Shown: piece by piece, positions 1 to 5,606 of the stretch | Layout: every line of letters begins with the position of its first letter | Numbering within the stretch: position 1 is the stretch's first letter | Assembly (NCBI GenBank): GCA_009392095.1 | Contig: VFHF01000250.1 | Span: 1-6,192, forward strand | DNA: 6,192 bases | From: SAR202 cluster bacterium | GTDB taxonomy: Bacteria > Chloroflexota > Dehalococcoidia > Lucifugimonadales > UBA3495 | Direction: 5' to 3' | The notes under the pieces: generated by a model | The model's database searches: none | Told to the model about the DNA's origin: nothing | The model's input: the letters and a program-made list of their open reading frames with translations, nothing else | Program-made: the position numbers and the translations under genes

Positions 1-42
1 AGCTATGGCGTCGCTTACGGGTAAAACTTTGGCTTTGCCCAT
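1..42 (-). CDS. N-terminal fragment of a gene running off the left edge; possibly CoA-transferase subunit A
   Basis: Only the first 14 codons are in the window, reading MGKAKVLPVSDAIA with no stop. The start is supported by a GGGAG ribosome binding site (minus strand, 52-56) 9 bases upstream of the ATG at 40-42. A second ATG two codons further upstream is only 3 bases from that site, so it is less likely. The pattern K-V-L-x-V-x-D-A-I-A resembles the beginning of family I CoA-transferase alpha subunits, which often start with a short basic stretch, 'V-x-x-x-x-x-A-I', and then a glycine-rich segment. That is a weak identification from 14 residues. The gene lies downstream of the SDR gene on the same strand, but a terminator-like hairpin separates them. 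Confidence 0.45.
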   Translation of the reverse strand, partial: MGKAKVLPVSDAIA

Positions 43-51
43 TAGCATCTG

Positions 52-56
52 CTCCC
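52..56 (-). promoter_or_regulatory. Ribosome binding site of the left-edge gene
   Basis: The minus strand reads GGGAG here, 9 bases before the ATG at 42. It decides between two in-frame ATGs and favours the downstream one. Confidence 0.5.
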
Positions 57-78
57 GTAGCAAGGAGCTCACGGCATC

Positions 79-119
79 AAAATCACTTACCCCTTCATGG
101 GGTATGAAGGGGTAAGTGA
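79..119 (-). terminator. Rho-independent terminator downstream of the SDR gene
   Basis: Positions 83-98 and 104-119 form a perfect 16-bp inverted repeat around a 5-base loop (99-103). Read on the minus strand, the stem is followed directly by TTTT (82-79). On the plus strand it is followed by ACCGTTC, which is not U-rich, so the minus orientation is favoured. It lies about 110 bases past the SDR stop codon and before the left-edge gene, so it should separate the two transcripts. The U tract is short, so efficiency is uncertain. Confidence 0.65.
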
Positions 120-231
120 ACCGTTCTTAGTCGGATGCCGCTGGGCTGCTAGCTCAGGGTCACGTGCTTGTTAGGATCATGTACTTTTATGCCTCACTCA
201 GAGTATAGGATGCGATTGGCAAACGCGAGGG

Positions 232-1026
232 CTAGAAGTTCATGCCACGGCCGGCTCCGCCCTCGACGGCTATGGTTTGACCAGTGATGGCTCCGGCCCG
301 GTCCGAGACCAAGAATAAGATCAGGTCGGCGATGTCTTTGGATTCGACCATGCGGCCGATGGGTATGTCCGCGACGGCGCGACGTTCGGCTTCGTCAACT
401 GAAATACTGGCATGGTCCGCTCGAGCTATCAGGCTTCGGGTCTGCCGTTCGGTTCTTGTAGTTCCCGGATGGATGCAGTTGACCAATATTCCGTCGGACG
501 CGAACGCATCAGAGAGATTCTTGGCCATGTTTGAGACCGACGAGTTGGTGACGCCGTTGCTGTTGGCCAGTGTGTTCGCTTGCCGGGCAGCCATGCCGCC
601 GATGTGGATTATTCTACCGCCACCACGTGCCTGCATGTGGGGAATGACCTCACGGGAACAGCGGACATAGCCCATGACCTTGACGTTAATGTGGTTCAAC
701 CAGTCTTCGTCGGCCAGGTCCATGAAGGGCGCCGCCTTGGAGTTGACGGCGTTATTGATCAGGATGTCGACCCCGCCTAGCTCGGTCACCGTCGTTGCAA
801 TCAGGTTTTTGATGTCATCGGGGTTGCCCATGTCGGCCTGGACGGCCAAAACTTTGCGGCCTGTGGCGGTCCGGATCTCGGCGGCGGCGTCTTCCAGGTC
901 TTCCATGCCCCTGGCGCAGATCGTCACGTCCACACCCTCTTGGGCCAACGCCAACGCAGCGGCCCGGCCGATCCCCTTGCTGCCGCCGGTCACGATGGCG
1001 ATCTTTCCTTCCAAAGATAGATTCAT
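232..1026 (-). CDS. Short-chain dehydrogenase/reductase (SDR) family protein with degenerate active site
   Basis: This is a complete 264-residue protein of normal classical-SDR length. Visible landmarks are the Rossmann glycine motif TGGSKGIG (13-20), an Arg after beta-2 (CARG, 37-40) that suggests NADP(H) preference, Asp65 in the ADMG segment, NNAV (91-94) in place of NNAG, Asn114 (the helix-4 active-site Asn), HPG (186-188), and a C-terminal GQTIAVEGG typical of the family. The catalytic residues are not there. Aligning back from the GILVNCIHPG strand, the Ser position is Gly144, the Tyr position is Asn157 and the Lys position is Asn161. The protein therefore probably binds a nucleotide but is unlikely to do standard SDR hydride chemistry. 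It could be a regulatory or structural partner, or have another activity. The ATG at 1026 has a GAGG (1038-1041) 11 bases upstream, a rather long spacing. It is transcribed toward a hairpin terminator. The HPP remnant lies 51 bases upstream on the same strand and may once have been a co-transcribed neighbour. Confidence 0.93.
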   Translation of the reverse strand: MNLSLEGKIAIVTGGSKGIGRAAALALAQEGVDVTICARGMEDLEDAAAEIRTATGRKVLAVQADMGNPDDIKNLIATTVTELGGVDILINNAVNSKAAPFMDLADEDWLNHINVKVMGYVRCSREVIPHMQARGGGRIIHIGGMAARQANTLANSNGVTNSSVSNMAKNLSDAFASDGILVNCIHPGTTRTERQTRSLIARADHASISVDEAERRAVADIPIGRMVESKDIADLILFLVSDRAGAITGQTIAVEGGAGRGMNF

Positions 1027-1077
1027 GTCGGTTGTGTCCTCACTTGCTCTAAAGATTCGGTCTAGCGACTGGTACGC

Positions 1078-1283
1078 TCACAGCAGGTCACGCAGATGTC
1101 GCCGCAGCACCAGTTTAATCACTCCCAGGAGGACTTTGGACCCCAAATGCCTTCAAATACCTCTGGCGTCTACCCCCGGCTGGCCATCTCGATGGCAATG
1201 CCGGCGGCGGGCGGGTGCTCGGTGTCGGTGGTCCCCATGACCAGTATCAACAATCCGACGGTGAAGGCCATTATTATGGCGTG
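1078..1283 (-). pseudogene. Remnant of an HPP-family membrane protein
   Basis: One minus-strand frame gives a hydrophobic segment AIIMAFTVGLLILVMG followed by TTDTEHPPAAGIAIEMASRG and then a TAG stop at 1170-1172. TDxEHPPAAG is the signature of HPP-family integral membrane proteins (small multi-span proteins; some are linked to nitrite or other anion transport). After the stop the coding pattern goes on in shifted frames. VD is read from one frame, PEVFEGI from the original, and KVLLGVIKLVLRRHLRDLL plus TGA (1078-1080) from the shifted one. This is the expected final membrane helix and basic tail. At least three frame changes are needed, near 1173-1177 (a run of five C on the plus strand), 1165-1169 and 1140-1150. 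The N-terminal membrane spans expected upstream of 1283 are not recognisable. Only about the last 70 codons remain. Sequencing error could explain one shift but not the missing N-terminus. Confidence 0.65.
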
Positions 1284-1423
1284 CTGATGACGTTGGCCTG
1301 TACTGTCACGCGTGCGTGGAAGTCTGTATTGCGATTGCCGGGATTCCTGGGTTCGACGATTAGGCTTCTTTCCGCTAGTATCCTCCAATCTAAGATTTTG
1401 AACTCATCAGCGGGAGACCTGCC

Positions 1424-1714
1424 ATGCCTGGTTACATAATAGCAACCTTAAATAGCATCAATGACCCGGATGCCTTCGCCGCGTATCAGAAGTCTGCGAG
1501 CGCCTCTTTCGCCCAATACGGAGCCAAGTTCCTACTCAATAGCCGGAATGTTGAAACCCTGGACGGTGATTGGCAACCTTCCGGCGTGGTCGTCGTGGAA
1601 TTCGAGAGCTATGAACAGGCCAAGAAGTTCTACGACTCGCCAGAATATCAGGCTGTGATCAAGCAGCGATTCGATTCCGCTGACAGCGCAGTAATCATCG
1701 CAGACGGTGACTAG
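1424..1714 (+). CDS. DUF1330 family protein (dimeric alpha/beta-barrel fold)
   Basis: A 96-residue protein of typical length for the DUF1330 family. These are small cytoplasmic ferredoxin-like proteins related to EthD and antibiotic-monooxygenase-type dimeric barrels, with no generally established reaction. Landmarks are the first strand PGYIIATLN (2-10), DPDAFAAYQKSA (14-25), the central strand GVVVVEFESYEQAKKFYDSPEYQ (54-76) with the family-typical FxSxEqAkxFYdSpEYq pattern, and the closing strand SAVIIADGD (88-96). The start is well supported by GGGAG (1412-1416) 7 bases before the ATG. No catalytic residue assignment is attempted. It stands alone, with a pseudogene remnant diverging upstream and a long gap before the next plus-strand gene, so it is probably a single-gene unit. 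Confidence 0.93.
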   Translation: MPGYIIATLNSINDPDAFAAYQKSASASFAQYGAKFLLNSRNVETLDGDWQPSGVVVVEFESYEQAKKFYDSPEYQAVIKQRFDSADSAVIIADGD

Positions 1715-1863
1715 CCGCTTTCGTGCCCATACTTCCGGCGACTGTACCCAACCATACGGACGCACGGGCCATTAAGGATGATGACCGGGATTGGCGGACA
1801 CCCTCTCTCGCTACTCAGCCTCGATCTGAAACCATCGATGCTGGCGACCTATCGTTCTAGCAT

Positions 1864-1885
1864 TTGGCGTAACGCCAATTGGCGT
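1864..1885. promoter_or_regulatory. Three alternating 7-base half-sites (candidate operator)
   Basis: TTGGCGT (1864-1870), its exact reverse complement ACGCCAA (1872-1878) after one base, and TTGGCGT again (1879-1885) lie side by side. The first two form a 15-base palindrome around a central A. The last two form a perfect 14-base palindrome, ACGCCAATTGGCGT. It ends 77 bases before the preferred start of the DUF1326 gene, in a position suited to a dimeric or oligomeric repressor or activator. No regulator gene is visible nearby. It is not followed by a U tract, so a terminator is unlikely. Confidence 0.4.
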
Positions 1886-1950
1886 CACGTCTAGGGAATC
1901 TGAAATGAGTTAACATATTAGACGGACGATAGTAAATGAACCTTAACCTT

Positions 1951-1959
1951 GAGGTGGAG
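1951..1959 (+). promoter_or_regulatory. Ribosome binding site that decides the DUF1326 start
   Basis: GAGGTGGAG lies just before the ATG at 1963, with its GAGG 8 bases upstream. The other in-frame ATG at 1936 has no comparable site before it, so 1963 is the better start. Confidence 0.7.
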
Positions 1960-1962
1960 TTG

Positions 1963-2583
1963 ATGACTACCGCAACATCGTGGCACATGCAGGGCGACGT
2001 TTTGGAAATGTGTAGCTGCAATACAGTTTGCCCATGTAACTACGGTGGGGATCCGAGTGATCTACCGTGTGAGGCAGTTTTGTGTTTGCGAATAGATCAA
2101 GGAAATTATGGTAGTACCGGATTGAGTGGTCTGAATGTCGTGCTCTACTTTCAGATACCAGGTAAACCATTCGAAGGCAACTGGACACTAGGTGTCTATC
2201 TTGATCAGCAAGCTTCACAAACACAGGCAGAAGCCATTGGCAATATTTTGTCCGGTCAAGCTGGAGGCTGGTTTGAGCCCTTTAGCGGACTGATTGGTAC
2301 CGCAATCCCTCCAAAGGTCGTACCCATAAAGTTTGAAACTGTGGACGGGGAACACAGAGTAACAATCGACGGTGTGTTGGAAGCGGCCTCAGAAAAAATC
2401 CCTCATCCTATGCCCGGAGCGGGGAATTTAGATACGACGGTTAGCGGAATGGCGGTTCCGTTTTTTACGGGCCCAGTCAGCGTCCGCCGCTCATCCACTT
2501 TGAAGTTAACTGACCCAGACCTAAGTTTTGAGTACTCAGGAAAATCAGCAAACTTGGCCCGATTTGAATATAGTGGTCCTTAG
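1963..2583 (+). CDS. DUF1326 domain-containing protein
   Basis: A 206-residue protein from the preferred start. An upstream ATG at 1936 would add nine residues, but it lacks a ribosome binding site. The family pattern is clear: W7 and the GDVLEMCSCN strand, then the cysteine cluster C17-x-C19-x3-C23-P-C25, further Cys36 and Cys41, GNYGSTGLSGLNVVLYF (47-63), a Gln-rich helix DQQASQTQAEAIGNILSG (81-98) and GGWFEPF (101-107). DUF1326 proteins have no firmly established function. The CxCx3CxC cluster suggests metal binding or a redox role, which is inference. They are often found beside DUF2182 membrane proteins, but no such gene is present here. No signal peptide or membrane span is seen. Base composition differs from the neighbours: hand counts give 26 G+C of 60 at 2101-2160 and 24 of 60 at 2521-2580, against 38 of 60 at 3421-3480 in the CoA-transferase gene. 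This hints at recent acquisition. A terminator lies about 210 bases downstream. Confidence 0.9.
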   Translation: MTTATSWHMQGDVLEMCSCNTVCPCNYGGDPSDLPCEAVLCLRIDQGNYGSTGLSGLNVVLYFQIPGKPFEGNWTLGVYLDQQASQTQAEAIGNILSGQAGGWFEPFSGLIGTAIPPKVVPIKFETVDGEHRVTIDGVLEAASEKIPHPMPGAGNLDTTVSGMAVPFFTGPVSVRRSSTLKLTDPDLSFEYSGKSANLARFEYSGP

Positions 2584-2796
2584 GGATCGCAAGGTACTCG
2601 GAAGAACGCTCGCACGGACAAAACCGTGGACAAAAGAGCAAATGTCTCCTTGGGCCATAATGAACGCATTGGTACATTTCAGGCATGAATTGGGGAAGAT
2701 AACAAGGCTAGGAAAACTTACTGGTAGGCACGGCGACGCACTTGAAAACCGTTGTGCTTCGCACTCCTGTCAATGAATGGCTAGATCCTATGAAAG

Positions 2797-2825
2797 AAGC
2801 TCCTTCGTTTGAGGGGGCTTTTTTT
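2797..2825 (+). terminator. Rho-independent terminator, plus strand
   Basis: AAGCTCCTTC (2797-2806) pairs with GAGGGGGCTT (2811-2820) as a 10-bp stem with two G-U pairs and the loop GTTT. It runs into a tract of seven T (2819-2825). It probably ends the DUF1326 transcript, although it lies 214 bases past the stop codon. It may instead belong to something lost from between. Confidence 0.8.
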
Positions 2826-2844
2826 GTTACTGACCCACTCCACG

Positions 2845-2890
2845 TACCCATGAAAGCATGACGGTATTAACTCTAGTGAAATCATGGGTA
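2845..2890. repeat. Inverted repeat TACCCATGA / TCATGGGTA
   Basis: Perfect 9-base arms at 2845-2853 and 2882-2890 are separated by 28 bases. There is no U tract after either arm, so it is not a terminator. It could be a protein-binding site or the remnant of a mobile-element end. No transposase or target-site duplication is seen. Confidence 0.4.
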
Positions 2891-3036
2891 GGAAAGTACT
2901 AGGAAATAAAAGGGGGACCTTTCATACCCTCTAGGTACAGATCGGCAGGGAAATCGTTCGCCCCTTGATGCTTATGAGCACTGCTGTAGATAAAAGAGTT
3001 GAGGACATCTCTTAATCTAGGCGAAGCCGCTAAACG

Positions 3037-3090
3037 AAAAGAGCTGTTAACACTTGTCTCTATCGACGTGTTAACAACTCTCTTCTTTTT
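3037..3090. terminator. Bidirectional terminator-like hairpin downstream of tRNA-Pro
   Basis: GAGCTGTTAACAC (3041-3053) pairs with GTGTTAACAACTC (3068-3080), 13 bp with a single mismatch. An additional GTC/GAC pairing within the loop extends it. On the minus strand it begins 11 bases after the tRNA CCA end and is followed by TTTT (3040-3037), so it should end the tRNA-Pro transcript. On the plus strand the stem is followed by TCTTCTTTTT (3081-3090), so it can also stop plus-strand transcription before it runs antisense into the tRNA. Confidence 0.7.
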
Positions 3091-3091
3091 C

Positions 3092-3168
3092 TGGTCGGGG
3101 TGGTCGGATTCGAACCGACGACCCCCTACACCCCATGCAGGTGCCCTGCCGGACTGGGCCACACCCCG
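3092..3168 (-). tRNA. tRNA-Pro (anticodon GGG), CCA encoded
   Basis: All arms can be folded by hand on the minus strand. The acceptor stem is CGGGGTG (3168-3162) with CACCCCG (3102-3096), 7 of 7 pairs. The D stem is GCCC/GGGC. The anticodon stem is CCTGC/GTAGG with one G-U pair, and its 7-base loop ATGGGGT gives U33, anticodon GGG (3134-3132) and G37. The variable loop is GGGTC. The T stem GTCGG/CCGAC has loop TTCGAAT. The discriminator is A (3095), followed by genomic CCA (3094-3092). The anticodon reads CCC and CCU proline codons. It has an extended -10 promoter just upstream and a terminator hairpin just downstream, so it is a single-gene unit. Confidence 0.96.
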
Positions 3169-3178
3169 ACGCCCAGCA

Positions 3179-3187
3179 ATTATAACA
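3179..3187 (-). promoter_or_regulatory. Extended -10 promoter of tRNA-Pro
   Basis: The minus strand reads TGTTATAAT (3187-3179), a perfect TATAAT with the upstream TGn extension. The -10 box ends 10 bases before the mature tRNA 5' end, so the tRNA transcript would have almost no leader. No good -35 box is seen at 16-18 bases, which fits the extended -10 class. Confidence 0.65.
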
Positions 3188-3310
3188 CTCATGACCCAGG
3201 CGCGGGAGAGAGTCAGCGAACGGAAGTCGGCGGTCAGCGTTCAGGCGACAGCCTTGGTGTTGAACAGATGACGCCTCAAATGATGTTGGTACGCTTGAAA
3301 GAGTAACCCA

Positions 3311-3339
3311 TTGCGAGGTCCACGCACCTTCGGCATAAT
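3311..3339 (+). promoter_or_regulatory. Sigma70-type promoter of the CoA-transferase gene
   Basis: TTGCGA (3311-3316) and CATAAT (3334-3339) are separated by exactly 17 bases and match the -35 and -10 consensus at 4 of 6 and 5 of 6. Transcription would start near 3346 and give a leader of about 47 bases before the ATG at 3393. Confidence 0.55.
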
Positions 3340-3379
3340 GGCTGAAAGTTGACGGCTCACCTCAGTAAGCTTAACTTCT

Positions 3380-3385
3380 GGAGGA
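3380..3385 (+). promoter_or_regulatory. Strong ribosome binding site of the CoA-transferase gene
   Basis: GGAGGA lies 7 bases before the ATG at 3393. It is one of the best-matched sites in the window and fixes the start. Confidence 0.8.
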
Positions 3386-3392
3386 ACTCCCA

Positions 3393-4664
3393 ATGCCCGG
3401 AGCCCTGGACGGCGTGAAAGTCGTGGACTTTACTGAGATCATCGCTGGGCCTCTGGCCGGCAGGTTGCTGGCCGACCTGGGCGCAGATGTGATCAAAGTT
3501 GAGCCTCCTTGGGGCGAGCCTTGGCGGCTGACACAGCGGTTTACTGCAACCGAGAGCCGCCCTTTTATGACCTATAACCGGGGCAAGCGCAGTCTCCCAA
3601 TCAACCTGGCCAAAGACGGCGCGGCCGAGATAATCAAAAGGCTGATTCCGGAGATGGACATCGCTTTAGTCAACTTCCGGCCCGATGTGGCGGTCAAATT
3701 GGGTGTTGACTACGAGACGTTGTCCGCCATCAACCCCCGTCTGATCTACTGCGAGCTTACTGCTTATGGGAGGGAAGGCCCGGATGCGGATCGTCCCGGC
3801 TACGATATGATTGTCCAGGCAATGACCGGGATGGTCGCATCTGAGACAAAGACCCTGGATGGGGTTCCTTCTTGGGTCTGGTCCAGCCCCCTTATAGACA
3901 CCTCGGCAGGCATCTGCATGGCCTGGGCTGTTTGCGCCGCCCTGTACGCCAGAGAGCGCACCGGCGTTGGCCAGAAGATCGAAACCAGCTTATTGGCATC
4001 GGCCCTATCGTTGATGGGGGCCAGGTTCCTTAATGTGGAAAACCTGGACGGAGAGACAAGGGAGAAGGCAGTCCAAGACTTGGCGGCCAAACGGGCGGAA
4101 GGCGCAACCTATGAAGAGATGGTTGCCCTCTCGCCAGGAAGCCGCCGTCGGGAGCATCACGGTAATCTATACTACCGGGTCTATTACACCAAAGATTCAC
4201 CTATCGGAATCGGCGCTCTCAGTGATCCATTGCGCCGCCGGTTGCTGGAAACCCTGGGGCTCACCGACGACGGTCTGGAGCCGAGCTGGGACCCAACCAA
4301 GCCTGAATCTAGGGCCTACCGCGAAGCCTTGGAGCGGCGTGCCGAGGAGTTGATCGCCGAGAAACCGAGCGCCGAATGGCTCCGAATATTCGAAGAACTG
4401 GCGATCCCCGCCGGCCCGGTGCGTTTCATAGAGGAATTGTTTGAAGACCCTCAGGTGCTCGCCAACGGTCTGGTCACCGAATTTGAGCACATTCAAGAAG
4501 GCAAGGTAAAGATGGTGGGTCCCATGGCCAACTTCCTCGGCACCGTCCCAAACCCTCCCGAAGCTTCCCCGGCTCTGGGCCAACACGTCACCGAGATATT
4601 AGACGGCCTCGGGTTCAGCAAGGAAGAGGTAGATGCTTGGTGGAACGACGGAGTGATTGGTTGA
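3393..4664 (+). CDS. CaiB/BaiF family (family III) CoA-transferase
   Basis: A complete 423-residue protein of normal length for this family, which transfers CoA between acyl-CoA thioesters and free carboxylic acids (oxalate, carnitine, bile acids, aromatic acids and others) through an aspartyl-CoA intermediate. Landmarks are LDGVKVVDFTEIIAGPLAG (5-23), LADLGADVIKVEPP (26-39), YNRGKRSLPINLAKDG (61-76), NFRPDVAVKLGVDYETL (94-110), NPRLIYCELTAYGREGP (114-130) and RPGYDMIVQAMTG (134-146). The catalytic Asp is Asp169 in SPLIDTSAG, followed by the RTGVGQKIETSLL segment (189-201). The C-terminal small-domain features are IPAGPVRFIEELFEDPQV (338-355) and a final LGQHVTEILDGLGF (395-408). The acid substrate cannot be told from sequence. 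Residues 215-255 form a charged linker (ETREKAVQDLAAKRAEGATYEE and following). The gene has its own promoter and ribosome binding site, and it ends 20 bases before a shared bidirectional terminator, so it is probably a single-gene unit. Confidence 0.96.
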   Translation: MPGALDGVKVVDFTEIIAGPLAGRLLADLGADVIKVEPPWGEPWRLTQRFTATESRPFMTYNRGKRSLPINLAKDGAAEIIKRLIPEMDIALVNFRPDVAVKLGVDYETLSAINPRLIYCELTAYGREGPDADRPGYDMIVQAMTGMVASETKTLDGVPSWVWSSPLIDTSAGICMAWAVCAALYARERTGVGQKIETSLLASALSLMGARFLNVENLDGETREKAVQDLAAKRAEGATYEEMVALSPGSRRREHHGNLYYRVYYTKDSPIGIGALSDPLRRRLLETLGLTDDGLEPSWDPTKPESRAYREALERRAEELIAEKPSAEWLRIFEELAIPAGPVRFIEELFEDPQVLANGLVTEFEHIQEGKVKMVGPMANFLGTVPNPPEASPALGQHVTEILDGLGFSKEEVDAWWNDGVIG

Positions 4665-4683
4665 AAGAACTGTCAGCGATCAG

Positions 4684-4722
4684 AAAAAGTAAGGGCCTGG
4701 CGTCGCCAGGCCCTTACTTTTT
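4684..4722. terminator. Perfect bidirectional terminator between convergent genes
   Basis: AAAAAGTAAGGGCCTGGC (4684-4701) is an exact inverted repeat of 4705-4722 around the 3-base loop GTC. The stem has five A at one foot and five T at the other, so a U tract follows a GC-rich stem in either direction. It serves both the CoA-transferase gene (stop at 4664) and the hydrolase gene (minus strand, stop at 4758). Confidence 0.93.
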
Positions 4723-4757
4723 GGCTGTTTAGTTTGCGAGGGACCAGTATGGCGTGG

Positions 4758-5552
4758 TTACAGTTCACCCAAAAACGCGGCCATAGCGGCGTTGAACTCC
4801 TCGGGTTTCTCCATCTGAGGGTTGTGACCGCAGTTGTCGATGGACTTCAATGTGGCGTTGGGAAGCAACTTGGCGTATATCTCTCCGCATTCCACGGGAA
4901 TGATAGCATCCTGCTTCCCCCAGACGACCAGCGCTGGGGTTTTCACTCCGTCCAGATACCTGGTCAGGCTGGGATTGTGGAGGTAAGGCCTCCAGCAGAG
5001 CCTGGACAGCATCTCCATGTTTCCGTGCATGACCGCAGCCCCTTCGGGACCGGGATCGGCCGAGATAGAGTCATAGTTGGGTACCTGCGCCGGATCGTGG
5101 AAGGCCATCTTCAGCCGGGTATCTCCGGAAACCATGAAGACTTCGGCTATCTCACCGTTCACAGGCCGGACCCCGGCTGCGTCGATCAAGACCAAGGCCT
5201 TGATGTTGTGATGGTCCATGGCCGCCATCTCAGCAGCGATCCATCCGCCGACGGAATGCCCAACTAAGACATAGTCGTCCAGGCCCAACTGCTGGACCAT
5301 ATCTTTGTAGAAATGGGACAGGTCGTTGATGGTGTACAGCCAATCGGGCCTCGCGGATCCGAAGAAACCGGGATGGGACGGCGCGTAAACGGTAAATTTA
5401 TCGGCTAAGGGGCTGCTGGTTGGATCAAAAGTCCCGAATCCACCGCCTCCGTGCAGGAACAGAAGGGGCGGTCCAGACCCGCCCTTGTGCATCTCGATTT
5501 CGTGCCCGGAAACCGTGACCGTTGACTGGTTGGCGGTTTTCGCTAGAGTCAT
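4758..5552 (-). CDS. Alpha/beta-fold hydrolase
   Basis: A complete 264-residue single-domain hydrolase, cytoplasmic, with no signal peptide. The whole catalytic machinery is visible. The oxyanion-hole motif is LFLHGGGGFG (31-40). The nucleophile elbow GHSVGG (98-103) carries Ser100. The acid is Asp215 in VVWGKQDAIIP (209-219), and the catalytic His243 lies in NCGHNPQMEKPEEF (240-253). A cap region lies at about 130-195 between strands 6 and 7. The GHSxGG elbow and the GHxPxxEkPeeF ending resemble the group with meta-cleavage-product hydrolases, haloperoxidase-like enzymes and lactonases. The substrate cannot be set from sequence. The start is fixed by GAGGA (minus strand, 5564-5560) 7 bases before the ATG. 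It converges on the CoA-transferase gene, with which it shares a terminator. Joint action is possible (hydrolase releases an acid, transferase activates it) but not shown by operon structure. Confidence 0.95.
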   Translation of the reverse strand: MTLAKTANQSTVTVSGHEIEMHKGGSGPPLLFLHGGGGFGTFDPTSSPLADKFTVYAPSHPGFFGSARPDWLYTINDLSHFYKDMVQQLGLDDYVLVGHSVGGWIAAEMAAMDHHNIKALVLIDAAGVRPVNGEIAEVFMVSGDTRLKMAFHDPAQVPNYDSISADPGPEGAAVMHGNMEMLSRLCWRPYLHNPSLTRYLDGVKTPALVVWGKQDAIIPVECGEIYAKLLPNATLKSIDNCGHNPQMEKPEEFNAAMAAFLGEL

Positions 5553-5559
5553 TAATCTT

Positions 5560-5564
5560 TCCTC
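5560..5564 (-). promoter_or_regulatory. Ribosome binding site of the hydrolase gene
   Basis: The minus strand reads GAGGA, 7 bases before the ATG at 5552. Confidence 0.75.
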
Positions 5565-5606
5565 GTTCTCAGCTGGATTTACCGCAGGGCGTCTCTATCA
5601 GAATGT

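Larger units (their letters stand above)
2584..3091. other. Gene-free stretch between the DUF1326 gene and tRNA-Pro
   Basis: I find no convincing protein gene here. The open frames present either overlap the DUF1326 3' end or run through the tRNA and have no family pattern. Structural signals are a tRNA-Ser-like fragment (2741-2764), a plus-strand terminator (2797-2825), an inverted repeat (2845-2890) and a bidirectional hairpin (3041-3080). Confidence 0.6.

Noticed and set aside
284..1240. Plus-strand frames opposite the SDR gene
   Set aside because: They are antisense shadows of a clear SDR gene and have no domain pattern.
1778..1894. Small plus-strand frame of 38 codons starting MMTGIGGHPLSLL
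   Set aside because: It has no properly spaced ribosome binding site and no family pattern, and it runs through the palindromic half-site array, which better explains its end.
2528..2776. 82-codon plus-strand frame overlapping the end of the DUF1326 gene
   Set aside because: It overlaps the DUF1326 gene by 56 bases in another frame, has no ribosome binding site and no recognisable motif, and runs into the tRNA-Ser-like fragment.
3132..3138. Reading the minus-strand tRNA as tRNA-Met with anticodon CAT
   Set aside because: A stem GCACC/GGTGT can be drawn, but it puts G at position 33 and fits the arm lengths badly. The GGG reading gives U33, G37 and a consistent stem.
2899..3271. Open frames on both strands through 3092-3168 (for example the plus-strand piece WSDSNRRPPTPHAGA and the minus-strand piece VAQSGRAPAWGVGGRRFES)
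   Set aside because: These are translations of the tRNA-Pro gene and its flanks. Such peptides are well-known false proteins that arise from tRNA genes.
3800..4586. Frames inside the CoA-transferase gene on other strands and frames (including 4033-4353)
   Set aside because: They lie wholly within a full-length CaiB/BaiF gene and have no ribosome binding site or family pattern.
4734..5267. 177-codon plus-strand frame opposite the hydrolase gene
   Set aside because: It is the antisense of an intact alpha/beta hydrolase with a complete catalytic triad, and it starts just past a strong terminator.
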